Positions 1 through 11,870 of a DNA stretch of 64,000 nucleotides are shown here, in pieces. The DNA comes from Agrobacterium tumefaciens. Its GTDB lineage: Bacteria; Pseudomonadota; Alphaproteobacteria; Rhizobiales; Rhizobiaceae. How positions within the stretch are numbered: position 1 is the stretch's first letter; every line of letters begins with the position of its first letter. The position numbers and the translations under genes are program-made. Location of the stretch: positions 124,001 through 188,000 of the forward strand of contig NZ_CP039905.1 of the NCBI RefSeq assembly GCF_005221385.1. Reading direction: 5' to 3'. The notes below the pieces were generated by a model. It made no database searches, was not told where the DNA came from, and worked only from the letters and a program-made list of their open reading frames with translations.

Positions 1-493
1 GTCGAGCATTGTCGGCGGTGTCGGCCAAACGGCCGCGACCGCTGCCACGTCGGCAGCCCCTGCCCTTGCGACTTCTGCAAACCCGATGGCCGGGATCGAG
101 CAACAGATCCGTGACGCGTCTGGCGGCAACGATCCGGCAGCCCTGCGTGATGCAGCCGTTTCGGCGGTCCAGGCCGCGGTGACCGGTGACCAGGCAAAGG
201 CCGCAGATGCCCGCAATCGCGCCGCTGATGCGATCGCCAAGGCGCAGAACATCCCGGTAGATCAGGCCCGCACCCAGGTCGAGCAGTACGAGAAGACCTA
301 CCGCGATAACATCGCTGCCGCAAAGCAGCAGGCGCTCGATGCCGCCCAGACGGCCACCAAGGCAGTGTCGGCCGGCGCGATCCTTGGCTTCTTCGCCCTC
401 CTGCTCGGGGCTGTGGCGGCCTGGTTCGGCGGTTCCTACGGCACGAAGAAGGCGTTGCTTCTGGCCGAAACCACCACTCGCCGCACGATTTGA
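1..493 (+). CDS. C-terminal part of a small membrane-anchored protein (PhnA-like in rhizobial annotations)
   Basis: The reading frame is open back to the window edge, so the gene is cut at its 5' end; the first internal ATG is at 86. The visible protein has an Ala/Gln-rich helical region (about residues 1-90 after that Met) with many charged residues, then one membrane segment (FALLLGAVAAWFGGSYG) and a short basic tail. Similar small proteins in rhizobia are often labelled PhnA-like; that comparison is from memory and gives no function. A strong hairpin follows directly after the stop, so this is the last gene of its transcript. Confidence 0.55.
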   Translation, partial: SSIVGGVGQTAATAATSAAPALATSANPMAGIEQQIRDASGGNDPAALRDAAVSAVQAAVTGDQAKAADARNRAADAIAKAQNIPVDQARTQVEQYEKTYRDNIAAAKQQALDAAQTATKAVSAGAILGFFALLLGAVAAWFGGSYGTKKALLLAETTTRRTI

Positions 494-499
494 CAAGAT

Positions 500-525
500 G
501 AAGGCCGCCGGAAACGGCGGCCTTC
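500..525 (+). terminator. Rho-independent terminator
   Basis: A 10-bp perfect GC-rich stem (AAGGCCGCCG / CGGCGGCCTT) with a GAAA loop and T-rich 3' side lies directly after the stop of the first gene. Confidence 0.75.
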
Positions 526-604
526 TTCCTTGCTTGACCTTTCTCCAATGAAGCCTCTCCATCCACCGGGTGGAGAGTCTCTCCCTAATTTATCGGTAGC
601 CTCC

Positions 605-1585
605 ATGCAGAATGCCTTTCGGTACTTTTCACTGACCGCCGCTCTAACGCTCTGTTCCCCAGCCTTTGCAGCGCCGATCGACGCACAAGCCGTCAATACC
701 GCGGCGATCGCGTCCCTTCCGATCGAGGCGCCGGCGGAAAAACAGACCGAGCCCAATCCCGCCATCGTGCATCTGCAGGTCCTGCTCGACCGGGCTGGTT
801 CATCGCCGGGCGTCATCGACGGGTATTTCGGCGACAACCTGACGAAAGCGATCGCCGGCTTCGAGGCGCTTCAACGTCTGCCAGTGGATGGGAAGCTCGA
901 TCCCGACGTATTGGGCCGCTTGACCGATGATGCCCCGGCCATCCAGGCCTATGCCATCATTCAGGAAGACAGCAAGGATATCGTCGAGAGCATTCCGAAA
1001 GACTATGCCGAACAGGCCAGGATGGAGCATCTCGGCTACACCAGCATTGCGGAGAAGCTGGCCGAGCGGTTCCACATGCATATCGCGCTGATCAAGGCCC
1101 TCAATCCGACGGCGGCCTTCAAGCCGGGCGAAACGATCGCTGTCGCCATTCCCGGCGCTGCCAGGACCGGATCGGTCAAGCGGATCGAGGTTCATCGCAA
1201 ACTGGCGCAGGTTTTCGCTTTTGCCGACGACAGCTCGCTGCTCGCGGTCTATCCAGCGACGATCGGCAGCGAGGATTCACCCTCTCCAACCGGGACACAC
1301 AAGGTCAAGGGCGTGTCGCGAATGCCGACGTACACCTACAATCCGAAGATCAATTTTCAGCAGGGCAACAACAAGAAAATCCTTGAGCTGCCGAGCGGGC
1401 CGAACGGTCCTGTGGGTACCGTGTGGATCGACCTGACGGAGCCGACCTACGGCATACACGGCACGCCTGAACCGGAACTGATAGGCAAGGTTGGATCGCA
1501 TGGATGTGTTCGGCTGGCCAACTGGGACGTCGAGGAACTGGCCGGCATGGTCAAGCCGGGCGTCATGGTCGAATTTGTCGAGTAG
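605..1585 (+). CDS. Exported L,D-transpeptidase with peptidoglycan-binding and LysM-like domains
   Basis: YkuD-family enzyme expected to act in the periplasm, making 3-3 peptidoglycan cross-links or attaching proteins to peptidoglycan. The start at 605 is chosen because it opens a clear signal peptide (hydrophobic core then SPAFA/AP). A PG_binding_1-type repeat follows at about residues 50-105, then a LysM-like stretch (about 145-185, ending GETIAVAIPG), then the YkuD catalytic domain to the C-terminus. The catalytic signature is complete: a His-Gly (YGIHGT) followed by SHGCVRL with the nucleophilic Cys. The gene looks intact and stands alone before an IS-rich region. Family assignment is firm; the physiological substrate is not visible. 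Confidence 0.93.
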   Translation: MQNAFRYFSLTAALTLCSPAFAAPIDAQAVNTAAIASLPIEAPAEKQTEPNPAIVHLQVLLDRAGSSPGVIDGYFGDNLTKAIAGFEALQRLPVDGKLDPDVLGRLTDDAPAIQAYAIIQEDSKDIVESIPKDYAEQARMEHLGYTSIAEKLAERFHMHIALIKALNPTAAFKPGETIAVAIPGAARTGSVKRIEVHRKLAQVFAFADDSSLLAVYPATIGSEDSPSPTGTHKVKGVSRMPTYTYNPKINFQQGNNKKILELPSGPNGPVGTVWIDLTEPTYGIHGTPEPELIGKVGSHGCVRLANWDVEELAGMVKPGVMVEFVE

Positions 1586-1693
1586 GTCCAGCTCACCGCC
1601 ATTAGAAGAGCGGAGCCCATTATCGATGGCCCGGCTGGTTAACCCGTATCAGCGAAGCAAGACTGGTTCGCTCGATGTCCCGAAAGGGTTGCT

Positions 1694-2957
1694 TCGCGCC
1701 TTCGGCGCGGCGAACCGCCAGGCTTGACCACATCGTCCATCATCTCGGACTTGCACTGGGTGGCAGGCCAGCGGCCACCTTTGCCAAAAGGCTGATGTTG
1801 CCGGTCAGCAACGATACGCTGCTGCGCGTCGTGCGGCGACGCGGCAGTCCGCGCTTTGTCCCACCCACCGTGATCGGTATCGACGACTGGGCGTGGCGAC
1901 GAAATCAACGCTATGGGACCATCATCTGCGATCTGGAACGGCGCAAAACCATTGCTCTCCTGCCGGATCGGGAGCCGTCGACGGCCCAGGCCTGGCTCTC
2001 GGACCAACCTCAGATCAGCATCGTCGCTCGCGACCGCGGCGGCGGTTACGCGACGGCTGCAGCCAAGGCGTTGCCACACGCCACCCAGGTCGCTGACCGC
2101 TGGCACTTAATGGAGAACGCCAGCCGGGCATTCCTCGATGCGGTGCGCAAATCGATGCGCCAGATCCGAACTGCGATCGGAGCGGCCACGATCAACCCCG
2201 AACTGCTGACGGCCGCCGAGAGGATCCAGTACGAGGGATATCTTCGCCGGGAAGACACCAACGCCGCAATTCTCGACATGGCCAAGTCCGGAGCAACAAT
2301 CAAGGAGATCGTGCGCCGGACCGGATACAGTCGCGGCCTTGTCCGACGCGTACTGCGTGGTCAACGTTCGGATGTCTTCCGCGTCCGTGAGAACTCGCTT
2401 GAACTCTACCTGCCCTGGCTTGACGCTCAATGGACGGCCGGAAACCGGAATGGAACGGAGCTATGGCGGCAACTCAAGAGCCAAGGGTTCCGCGGCTGTC
2501 TTCGAGTTGTCACCGAGTGGGCCACACGCCGTCGAAAAGCAGAGAAGGTCGATGCGGGCGCGTTGAGCCGAGCGCCTTCGGCCAGGACCATTGCACGTCT
2601 CATGACCATCGGCCGCGACGACCTTTCCAAATCTGAGACCGTGACGGTTGCGGCGATTGAGGGTGGCGTGCCGCTGCTGGTTGAGGCGCGGGAAGTCATC
2701 GCCGCCTTCCAGGCCATGATCCGCAAGAAATCTCTCGCTGATCTCGATCCGTGGTTGGAACGCGCTCGATCGGGCTTGGTCGCCTCCTTCGCCAACGGTG
2801 TCGTTAGAGACCGAGCAGCCGTCAGCGCAGCGATCTCTTCACCATGGTCCAACGGCCAGAGGAGGGGCAGATCACCAAGCTCAAACTTGTGAAACGCCAG
2901 ATGTACGGCCGCGGAAAAATTGATCTCCTCCAAGCCCGCGTCATCGGCGCGGGATAA
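1694..2957 (+). pseudogene. ISL3 transposase, truncated and frameshifted
   Basis: The DDE transposase of the ISL3 family is recognisable by IGIDDWAWRR and the ADRWHLMENASRAF block. Two defects are visible against copy 2. The first about 150 residues, including the zinc ribbon, are absent. One base is also missing at about 2860 (CAGAGGAGG instead of CAGACGGAGG), which moves the last 30 codons out of frame. Two substitutions (T/M and N/H near the middle of the protein) also separate the copies. It should not transpose by itself. Confidence 0.85.
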
Positions 2958-2987
2958 AATCCATCACCACCAAAACTGCGTCAGAGC
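1694..2987 (+). mobile_element. ISL3-family element, copy 1 (5' truncated)
   Basis: This stretch is almost identical to the inverse complement of 13243-14540. Similarity begins at about 1694, so the left end and the N-terminal zinc-ribbon part of the transposase are missing. The right end (CTGCGTCAGAGCC, ending at 2987) matches the terminal inverted repeat of copy 2. No target duplication can be tested because one end is lost. Confidence 0.8.
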
Positions 2988-2996
2988 CCCGTTTCG

Positions 2997-3695
2997 ATGC
3001 CGATTGACAATATCGACCTGCGTTCTGTTCCCAATCACCGCTTTTTCGGGAAGAACGACATTATCGAAAGACTGCGCCGTGCCGTCCCGTTCGACTACAT
3101 CTTCATCTCTGGTCTTGACGTCGACCACTACCGCTTCGGAAACGGCTTCTCGATCGACACGGACCTTCCCCCTGGTTACGTGGAAGCCTATCACGCTGAC
3201 CGCTTATACGCCGAGGACCCTTTTGTTGCGGCCGCCAAAGCGGCGAAATCGGTGGTGGTCGAGCACGAGGTCTATGCCGAGCACTCGCCGCCACAGCGCT
3301 TGCTGTATCTTCAGCGCACATTCGGCGTACACAATAGGACCCTTTTCCCAATCGCGCGCGAGAGCGTCACATACGGAGCGGTTGGCGTTACCAGGGCCAC
3401 GCCGTTCGATGACGAGGAACTGACCTTCCTCTCGCTGGTTGCTGAAACGATCCACACCGTCGTCACGAAGCCGCTGATGGAAAAGTTCGCAGCCGAACAC
3501 TTGCGCCTCTCCAAAGGCGAGATGGCGTGTCTGTCTCAGGCAAGTCTCGGTTTGACCAGCGATGGGATAGCCAAGGCCACCGGGTATCAGGTCGATACCG
3601 TCAACAGCTACGTCAAGTCGGCGGTCAAGAAGCTCGGAGCCTCGAACAGAACTCAGGCAATCGCGGAGGCGATCAGACGACGGTTGATTGCCTAA
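2997..3695 (+). CDS. LuxR-type regulator with autoinducer-binding-like domain
   Basis: A 232-residue protein with an N-terminal autoinducer-binding-type domain (RAVPFDYIFISG, YAEDPFVAA with the conserved Asp-Pro) and a C-terminal GerE helix-turn-helix (GLTSDGIAKATGYQVDTVNSY). No luxI synthase is visible, so it may be a LuxR solo or respond to another ligand. It resembles the regulator at 6756-7475; the two flank the chemotaxis genes. Compared with that protein it lacks roughly eight N-terminal residues. Its ATG lies inside IS-derived sequence (2980-3009), so the native start has probably been replaced, and no good ribosome-binding site precedes it. Translation from this start is uncertain. 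Confidence 0.8.
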   Translation: MPIDNIDLRSVPNHRFFGKNDIIERLRRAVPFDYIFISGLDVDHYRFGNGFSIDTDLPPGYVEAYHADRLYAEDPFVAAAKAAKSVVVEHEVYAEHSPPQRLLYLQRTFGVHNRTLFPIARESVTYGAVGVTRATPFDDEELTFLSLVAETIHTVVTKPLMEKFAAEHLRLSKGEMACLSQASLGLTSDGIAKATGYQVDTVNSYVKSAVKKLGASNRTQAIAEAIRRRLIA

Positions 3696-3928
3696 TGCTC
3701 AACGCGAGCTCCGCAAAAAAGCCCGATTTTACCGTTGTGGACGCAGCCAGCGAACGGCCCGCCTTTGCGGCGCGGAAGGGCCTTGCCCGCATAGGCGGTC
3801 AAGGGAGTAACCGCGTTATAGCGGTCACCCGAACTAGGCAAACCCGGCCGCGACAAATGAAGTCTGGAAGGGGATGGTCCGGAAGCGGAGATACGATAGC
3901 GCCTTAGGTGCTGCAGATGCTGCCTGAA

Positions 3929-4159
3929 TCAGATCGGCCGGTCGAATGAGCGGCCGATCTGCGCCAGATACGCGGATATCTCTTCGAGGAGGTGGTCTCT
4001 TGGACCGAAACGGTCAAGGATGCGTTTAACGTTGGTCGCGTGTGGTTCGTAGGTTGGCTCGCCGATGCAGTAGCCCCGGCCGACGCTCCACATCTCGCAT
4101 CCTTCATCCATCAGCGCTGTGACAAGGTCAATGACGCGCGGGGAGACAGAGGACGACAT
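3929..4159 (-). CDS. Small hypothetical protein downstream of cheW
   Basis: A 76-residue protein not recognised as any family. Its ATG overlaps the 3' end of cheW by 32 bases on the same strand, suggesting translational coupling as the third gene of the receptor-cheW operon. It is soluble, with two Cys in the first half and a helical C-terminal part (HLLEEISAYLAQIG). The ribosome-binding site is weak. Composition looks protein-like, but coding status rests on position and overlap only. Confidence 0.45.
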   Translation of the reverse strand: MSSSVSPRVIDLVTALMDEGCEMWSVGRGYCIGEPTYEPHATNVKRILDRFGPRDHLLEEISAYLAQIGRSFDRPI

Positions 4160-4640
4160 CTTTGCTCGGCCCGTTGGTCTGGTCCCTCCTCGCCCCGAGA
4201 AGCCTGGAAAGGTTGAGAAGACAGATCATTCCCTGTTCCAACGTCAGCATTCCCGCCGCGAACTGCAGCTCCACCGTGGCGACCACTTCCGGAACGGGCT
4301 GCACCGAAGCACTGTCGACGGTCAGAATATCCGAAACGCTGTCAACGAGGAGGCCGAAGACCTCGTTGCCGACTTCCGCCACCACGATTGCCGAACGCTC
4401 GGTTCCGTGCGTCATTCCCATCCCCAAGCGTCCCGCGAGGTCTATGATCGGGACGACCTCACCCCTGAGATTGATGACGCCCAGTACGTCCTCGGGGGCG
4501 TGGGGCACGGGGGTGCAGGCAACCCACCCCCGGATTTCGCGGACCTTCGTCGTCTCGACGCAGAATTCCTGACCCCGAAGGCTGAACGCGATGATGTCCA
4601 TGTCGCTCGCCGCGGTCTGTCTGAATGAGCTGGCCAACAT
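4128..4640 (-). CDS. cheW: CheW-type chemotaxis coupling protein
   Basis: CheW couples chemoreceptors to the CheA kinase in the cytoplasm. The CheW fold is recognisable from IIAFSLRGQEFCVETTKVREI, the VINLRGEVVPIIDL motif and the RSAIVVAEV and VDSVSDIL strands. The start at 4640 overlaps the receptor stop codon as TGATG and has a GGAGG seven bases upstream, which is better than the upstream GTG at 4655. About 170 residues is normal for the family. Its partner is clearly the receptor encoded immediately upstream; no cheA lies in the window, so the pair must plug into a kinase encoded elsewhere. Confidence 0.93.
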   Translation of the reverse strand: MLASSFRQTAASDMDIIAFSLRGQEFCVETTKVREIRGWVACTPVPHAPEDVLGVINLRGEVVPIIDLAGRLGMGMTHGTERSAIVVAEVGNEVFGLLVDSVSDILTVDSASVQPVPEVVATVELQFAAGMLTLEQGMICLLNLSRLLGARRDQTNGPSKDVVLCLPARH

Positions 4641-6424
4641 CAGAAGTCCTCCCACGCCTGGGCGAGCGCGTTGCCGCCCCTGATCTGTTGGCTCACTCTG
4701 CGGCGAAGCGCATGCACGGGTGTCGGCGCGGTTTCTGGCCTTGCGTAGGTCGTTGGCACCGCGACATCGAGAGCCCCGCCTTCGTCGACCTTGAATTGGC
4801 TTACAAGGTTGAACAGCGCGTCTGCCTCGCCGGACAGTCCATGGCTGGCGGCGTTCGACTCCTCCACCATGGCCGCGTTCTGCTGCGTCCCCTGGTCGAT
4901 CGTGTTGACCGATATGTTGATCTCGCGCAGACCGACGGCTTGTTCCCGCGCACCTTCCACGATCGCCGCGACGTTGACGTCGATGTCCTTCACCTGCGAT
5001 ACGATCCGGGAGAGCGACTGGCCCGTCTCGTCTACCAGCGAGACGCCCGCTTTCACCTGCTCGCCCGAGAGCCCGATCAGGGCCTTGATTTCTTTTGCCG
5101 CCCCGGCAGACCGCTGCGCCAGCTCGCGGACCTCCTGGGCGACGACCGCGAAGCCTTTGCCAGCCTCGCCCGCGCGGGCTGCCTCGACGCCTGCATTTAG
5201 CGCCAGCAAGTTGGTCTGGAAGGCGATGTCGTCGATGACGCCGATGATATTGGCGATCTCTTTGGACGATTTCTCGATCGCTCCCATCGCATCGATCGCG
5301 CGGGCTACCACTCGGCCAGATTCTTCGGCATTGGTGCGGGCGGAAACGACGAGGCGTCCCGCTTCATCGGCACGACGGCTGGAGTCGGAGACCGTCTGGG
5401 TGATCTCCTCGAGCGCGGCCGCCGTCTCTTCGACCGAGGCCGCCTGCTGCTCGGTCCTTTTCGCAAGGTCGTCGGCTGCCGTCTTCATTTCAGACGAGCC
5501 GGCGGCGATCGCCTGTGCGTTTTGCCGGACAGCCTTCATGGTGGCGCGGAGCTTTCCCGAAGTATTGTTGAAGTCCACCCGAAGCTGTTCGAGTGCCGGA
5601 ATGAAAGACTTGGGCAGGTCGGCGCAGAGGTTTCCGGAAGAGAGCATCTGCAGGCCATTTCCGAGGGCCTGTACGTTTTCAACGCGACCCGTAACGTCCG
5701 TGGCGAACTTGACGACCTTGAAGACCTTTCCGTCCACGCCGAAGATCGGGTTGTAAGAAGCCTGGATGTAGACCTTGTTGCCCGCGCGGCCGATCCGCAT
5801 GAATTCCTGCGACACAAACTCGCCGGAGCGCAGGCGGTCCCAGAAAACACGGTAGTCGGGCGTGCGGGTATAGTCCTGATCGCAAAAGATCGAATGGTGC
5901 TTTCCGACGATCTCGGACAGCTGGTAGCCAACGGTCTTCAGGAAGTTTTCGTTAGCGGTGATAATTTCACCGTTCGGAGTAAATTCGATGACCGCCTGCG
6001 CCCTCGAGAGCGCGTCAAGCTTTCCCGCGTCTTCGGCGGCCTTCTGTTTGATCGCGGTAATATCGGTCGCGAACTTGACGACCTTGTATGGCTTGCCCCG
6101 GCGGAAAACCGGATTGTACGACGCTTCGATCCAGACGTCGCGCCCGCCCTTGGCGATGCGGCGGTACTGTTTGCGGTCAAAGTGGCCCTGAGCGAGACGG
6201 TCCCAGAATGTGCGGTATTCAGGCAAACTCGCTTCGACGGAATCGACGAGCATCCGGTGATGGCGGCCGACGATCTCGGAGAGCTCGTAACCGAGAGCCG
6301 CGCAGAAGTTGGTGTTTGCGGTGAGGATGGTTCCGTTCAGGTCGAATTCGATGATCGCCTGCGACTTGCTCATGGCGGACAATACGGCATCGCTGTCGGA
6401 CTGACTGAAATACGGTATTTTCAT
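4640..6424 (-). CDS. Cytoplasmic methyl-accepting chemotaxis protein, PAS-PAS-MA
   Basis: A receptor without membrane segments. Two PAS domains (about residues 10-115 and 130-240), each ending in a [12 protein letters not shown] motif, precede a linker and a full signalling domain with the hairpin-tip sequence [23 protein letters not shown] domains of this type often sense redox state or small ligands; the ligand is not visible. The C-terminus is AWEDF, resembling the NWETF pentapeptide that docks CheR/CheB. The start at 6424 is chosen because AGAGGA sits six bases upstream, whereas it abuts the ATG at 6430. It is the first gene of an operon with cheW. A close relative lies at 26487-28277. 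Confidence 0.93.
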   Translation of the reverse strand: MKIPYFSQSDSDAVLSAMSKSQAIIEFDLNGTILTANTNFCAALGYELSEIVGRHHRMLVDSVEASLPEYRTFWDRLAQGHFDRKQYRRIAKGGRDVWIEASYNPVFRRGKPYKVVKFATDITAIKQKAAEDAGKLDALSRAQAVIEFTPNGEIITANENFLKTVGYQLSEIVGKHHSIFCDQDYTRTPDYRVFWDRLRSGEFVSQEFMRIGRAGNKVYIQASYNPIFGVDGKVFKVVKFATDVTGRVENVQALGNGLQMLSSGNLCADLPKSFIPALEQLRVDFNNTSGKLRATMKAVRQNAQAIAAGSSEMKTAADDLAKRTEQQAASVEETAAALEEITQTVSDSSRRADEAGRLVVSARTNAEESGRVVARAIDAMGAIEKSSKEIANIIGVIDDIAFQTNLLALNAGVEAARAGEAGKGFAVVAQEVRELAQRSAGAAKEIKALIGLSGEQVKAGVSLVDETGQSLSRIVSQVKDIDVNVAAIVEGAREQAVGLREINISVNTIDQGTQQNAAMVEESNAASHGLSGEADALFNLVSQFKVDEGGALDVAVPTTYARPETAPTPVHALRRRVSQQIRGGNALAQAWEDF

Positions 6425-6755
6425 ATGCATTCCTCTTTGTTGCCGATGGCGAGAGCGTGCAGAAGCAGCCGCTGCCCGGATGAGCGGGCAGTCGCCAATG
6501 TCGGACATGGAAGACCCGGGACGGGTCAACCGTCCGGTGTCTTGTTAATGATGAAGTGTGGTGGCCGGCGCTTTTGGCTCGCTGGTCAATCTCGAAAGCC
6601 GGGAATGTGGAGGCCGTCTTCCTTCGATAACCCCGAAAATAGGGGTGACCTCCTAACGGAGGATTAAGAAAATCGCGACAAGCCGAGCGAATGCGTTCTT
6701 TTTGGGAAATTGCCCAAAAAGACAGCACTTGATCATGTTTGGGATTGGGACTGAT

Positions 6756-7475
6756 TTAGTCTATCAGCCGATGCCGGATGGCAATTGCGATCGCATGTGC
6801 GCGATTGCGCGCCTGTAGCTTTTTTGTTGCCGATTTGAGGTAGCTGTCCACGGTCTCGCGGGTAAACCTCGACGCAAAGGCGATTTCTTCGCTGGTCATC
6901 CCCTGGCCGGCTAGGCGTATGCATTCAACTTCACCGTCGAGCAGTCCGACGATCTGTGGGCCGAACCGGTCTAGAAGCGGGCGGGTCAATCGCTCGTGGA
7001 GAGGGGTGGCGATCATGCCCAGATACTCGGCCTCGTCGGCCCCGAATGGCGCGCCGTCCCTTGCGAAGACGACGGAACCGTAATTGTGTCCGCTGCGACG
7101 CAGGAAGAAAGCGATCCGACGGGATATGCGGAAGGTGCGCAAAAGGTAGGCGAGACGCTGGGGCATCTCATAACGGCCCGCTACGCTCTCTTCGGTCACG
7201 ACATCAGCGCCGTCTTTTCCGACCAAAACCATTGGATCGTTTAGGTAGAGCTTTTCTCCGGCATAGGCCTCCACAAAGGCCGGGGGAAAGCTTGAGGTCA
7301 CGCTGTTGAAGTTGCCGACCTTATACGATCCGAGATCGAAACCGCTGACGCTAACGAAATCGAAAGGAACGGCGCGCTTTGCCAACGCCACCGCGGCGTC
7401 GTCGCTCATCCGGCGATGCCGCGGTAGGGATGCCAGATCGTCAGGCAATTCAGCGATTTTGGCTTGGCTTAGCAT
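6756..7475 (-). CDS. LuxR-type regulator with autoinducer-binding-like domain
   Basis: A full-length (about 240 residues) paralogue of the regulator at 2997-3695. The N-terminal ligand-type domain keeps the Asp-Pro pair (LYLNDPMVLVG), and the C-terminal GerE HTH reads TSEEIAFASRFTRETVDSYL. The ATG at 7475 is used; a TTG two codons upstream is possible. It is transcribed in the same direction as the receptor-cheW operon, about 330 bp upstream of it, and could control it; this is inference. No acyl-homoserine lactone synthase is in the window. Motility regulators such as VisN/VisR belong to the same superfamily and are an alternative model. Confidence 0.85.
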   Translation of the reverse strand: MLSQAKIAELPDDLASLPRHRRMSDDAAVALAKRAVPFDFVSVSGFDLGSYKVGNFNSVTSSFPPAFVEAYAGEKLYLNDPMVLVGKDGADVVTEESVAGRYEMPQRLAYLLRTFRISRRIAFFLRRSGHNYGSVVFARDGAPFGADEAEYLGMIATPLHERLTRPLLDRFGPQIVGLLDGEVECIRLAGQGMTSEEIAFASRFTRETVDSYLKSATKKLQARNRAHAIAIAIRHRLID

Positions 7476-7950
7476 ATTCAACGTTTCTCGGGATCGGTGC
7501 GCGTCCTTGGCACCAAATCTGGGGGCAAAGTATTAAGTACAGGTTAATGCGGATACCTATAAGTTTAATCATTCGGGCGATTTCAACTTTCTATCGACGC
7601 TTTAGGTGCAGTTTTCCCCGAAAATATCGATGAACGCGGCGGCGGCATGATCTCCGCTGCGTTCATCTTGCGTCCATCAAACGTCCCAAAGCGCCAGTCT
7701 CAAGCTCGGCTTAACCATGCCGACGATCTGGGCGACTCGCAAAGAGAGTTACACCGCATTTTCACGGACTGATTCACGTTCGTTCAACGACTCTGCCCTA
7801 AATTTGGGGTGTCGGGCATCTTGCCCAGGCCGTCATGACGACGGTCCGTCACAGGTCTGCTCCCATGGCAGACGCGTGGACACCAGCCCTCCTGGCATGT
7901 CGTTTTTGACGGTCGAGGCCTCCCGCTTCGGCGAACGCGAGGATTCCCCA

Positions 7951-8448
7951 ATGCATTCCGCAATCCGCATCGCGGCCCTTGCCGCAACCCTCCTTGCCAG
8001 TCAGGCTTTCGCGCTCGACGCGCCGAAAGGGCAGGTCATTCTGACCGTCTCAGGCGAGCTCTCCCACCCGAACGCCGGGAAATCGGCCGAGTTCGACCTT
8101 GCTATGCTTGAGGCGTTGCCCGGGCGGAAGGGAACGATGGAAACCCCCTGGACGACCGGAAAGGTCGAGTTTTCCGGACCGCTGCTCCGCGCGGTTCTCG
8201 AAGCGGCCGGGGCCAAGGGGACAAGTATCAAGCTCGTCGCTCTCAATGACTACGCGGCCGAGGTGCCGATGGAGGATGCCACCAAGATCGACAGCATTCT
8301 GGCATCGAGGATGAACGGCGACACGATGTCAGTTCGCGACAAGGGGCCGCTGTTCATGATCTATCCGTTTGACAAGGACCAATCGCTCTACAACGAAAAG
8401 TACTTTTCGCGGTCCGTCTGGCAGATCAAGTCGATCGAGGTCAAGTAA
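7951..8448 (+). CDS. Exported molybdopterin-binding-domain (Oxidored_molyb) protein
   Basis: A 165-residue protein with a signal peptide (ALAATLLASQAFALDA) and a small molybdopterin-binding fold of the sulfite-oxidase type (FDLAMLEALP, FSGPLLRAVLEAAGA, LNDYAAEVP, LFMIYPFD). The start at 7951 follows GAGGA; longer upstream starts have no signal peptide. The conserved cofactor Cys of true sulfite oxidases is not present, so it may bind a ligand or act as a sensory partner rather than an enzyme. It ends two bases before the histidine kinase ATG, so the two are surely co-transcribed, suggesting the protein feeds a periplasmic signal to that kinase. Confidence 0.8.
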   Translation: MHSAIRIAALAATLLASQAFALDAPKGQVILTVSGELSHPNAGKSAEFDLAMLEALPGRKGTMETPWTTGKVEFSGPLLRAVLEAAGAKGTSIKLVALNDYAAEVPMEDATKIDSILASRMNGDTMSVRDKGPLFMIYPFDKDQSLYNEKYFSRSVWQIKSIEVK

Positions 8449-8450
8449 CC

Positions 8451-10646
<2,196 letters not shown>

Positions 10647-10657
10647 GGAGACAGTGC

Positions 10658-11728
10658 ATGCGCATTCTTATTGTGGACGACAACCGTACCAACCTCATGT
10701 TTCTTTCGAAGCTGGTGTCGAAGATCAAGGGTTGCGAACCGTTGGCCTTTACCGACCCGGCGGAGGTCCTCGCCGCGATGCCGAAACTGGAATTCGACAT
10801 CGCCGTGGTCGATTACCAGATGCCGGGTTACAACGGTGTCGAGTTGCTTCGCGAGATCAATTTCTTCGAAAAATACCGTGACAAGCCCTATGTCATGGTC
10901 ACGGCTGACACTGACCTCGCGACCCGCATGACGTGCCTGGACGCTGGCTCGATCGACTTTCTAACAAAGCCCGTAAACCCGCTGGAATTCCAGGCGCGGA
11001 TGCGCAATCTCGTCGCTTTGGTCGAGGCCCGTAACAAACTGGCGGACAAGGCGGAGTGGCTGCGCCAGGAAATCGAGAAGGCGACGGAGGAAATCAGAGC
11101 GCGCGAGGAGGAAATCATCGACCGCCTTTCGATTGCGGCCAGCTACAAGGACTCGGAAACCGGCCTGCATACCAAGCGTGTCGCGGCATATTCCGAAGCC
11201 ATCGCGCAGGCGCTGGGCCTCCCACCCGAGACCTGCTCCAACATCAGGCTGGCGTCGCCGATGCATGACATCGGGAAGGTCGGTATACGTGACGCGGTCC
11301 TCCTGAAGAAGGGCAAGCTCACCGAACAAGAGTTCTCGGAGATGCAGACGCACACCTTGATCGGCTGCGATATCCTGAATGAATCTCGGTCAAGCCTTCT
11401 CCGTCTCGCGGCAGAAATCGCGGGGTCTCACCACGAGCGATGGGACGGGCAGGGCTATCCGCGTAGATTGTCCGGTGAGGAAATCCCGCTCGCCGGCCGT
11501 ATCGTGGCTATTGCCGATAACTTTGACGCGCTCACGACCGTCCGACCATATAAAGAGGCTTGGAGCGTCGAGCAGGCTGTCGCTCACATCCGTAGCCGCG
11601 CTGGCAGTCAGTTCGATCCGTCCTGCGTCGCCGCCTTTATCGCGACTTTGCCAGCGATCCGAAATATCAAAGAAGGTTATGTTGATGAGTTGGAGCGCGT
11701 GCCTGTCGAATTGGCCGCCAGCGCGTAA
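10658..11728 (+). CDS. Response regulator with HD-GYP c-di-GMP phosphodiesterase domain
   Basis: A receiver domain (acidic pocket VDD, phosphorylated Asp52 in VVDYQMPG) is followed by a coiled linker and a complete HD-GYP domain: ASPMHDIGKVGI for the HD pair and HHERWDGQGYP for the GYP signature. This predicts degradation of cyclic di-GMP in the cytoplasm when phosphorylated. The start at 10658 has GAGGAG seven bases upstream; an ATG at 10643 overlaps the kinase stop but has no such site. As the third gene of the operon it is the likely output of the upstream hybrid kinase, linking an extracytoplasmic cue to motility or biofilm control. Confidence 0.93.
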   Translation: MRILIVDDNRTNLMFLSKLVSKIKGCEPLAFTDPAEVLAAMPKLEFDIAVVDYQMPGYNGVELLREINFFEKYRDKPYVMVTADTDLATRMTCLDAGSIDFLTKPVNPLEFQARMRNLVALVEARNKLADKAEWLRQEIEKATEEIRAREEEIIDRLSIAASYKDSETGLHTKRVAAYSEAIAQALGLPPETCSNIRLASPMHDIGKVGIRDAVLLKKGKLTEQEFSEMQTHTLIGCDILNESRSSLLRLAAEIAGSHHERWDGQGYPRRLSGEEIPLAGRIVAIADNFDALTTVRPYKEAWSVEQAVAHIRSRAGSQFDPSCVAAFIATLPAIRNIKEGYVDELERVPVELAASA

Positions 11729-11870
11729 CGTTATCATGCGGTGAGGGTTTGGCGGAAGGGCGAGTATCGCACCTATCCCCGACTCCCGTGCATATGCGCT
11801 CAAAACGTCCGAGGCTTGTTGATTTCCACTGAGAGCTGACCCGGCGTTTCCACCGAGAAGTGACCCGCCT

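Noticed and set aside
1639..2106. Long minus-strand open frame opposite the ISL3 transposase
   Set aside because: It is a shadow of the GC-rich transposase gene; the same frame appears opposite copy 2, and it has no family signature or ribosome-binding site.
4791..6667. Long plus-strand frames across the chemoreceptor gene
   Set aside because: They are antisense shadows caused by high GC third positions; the minus-strand frame has complete PAS and MA domains.
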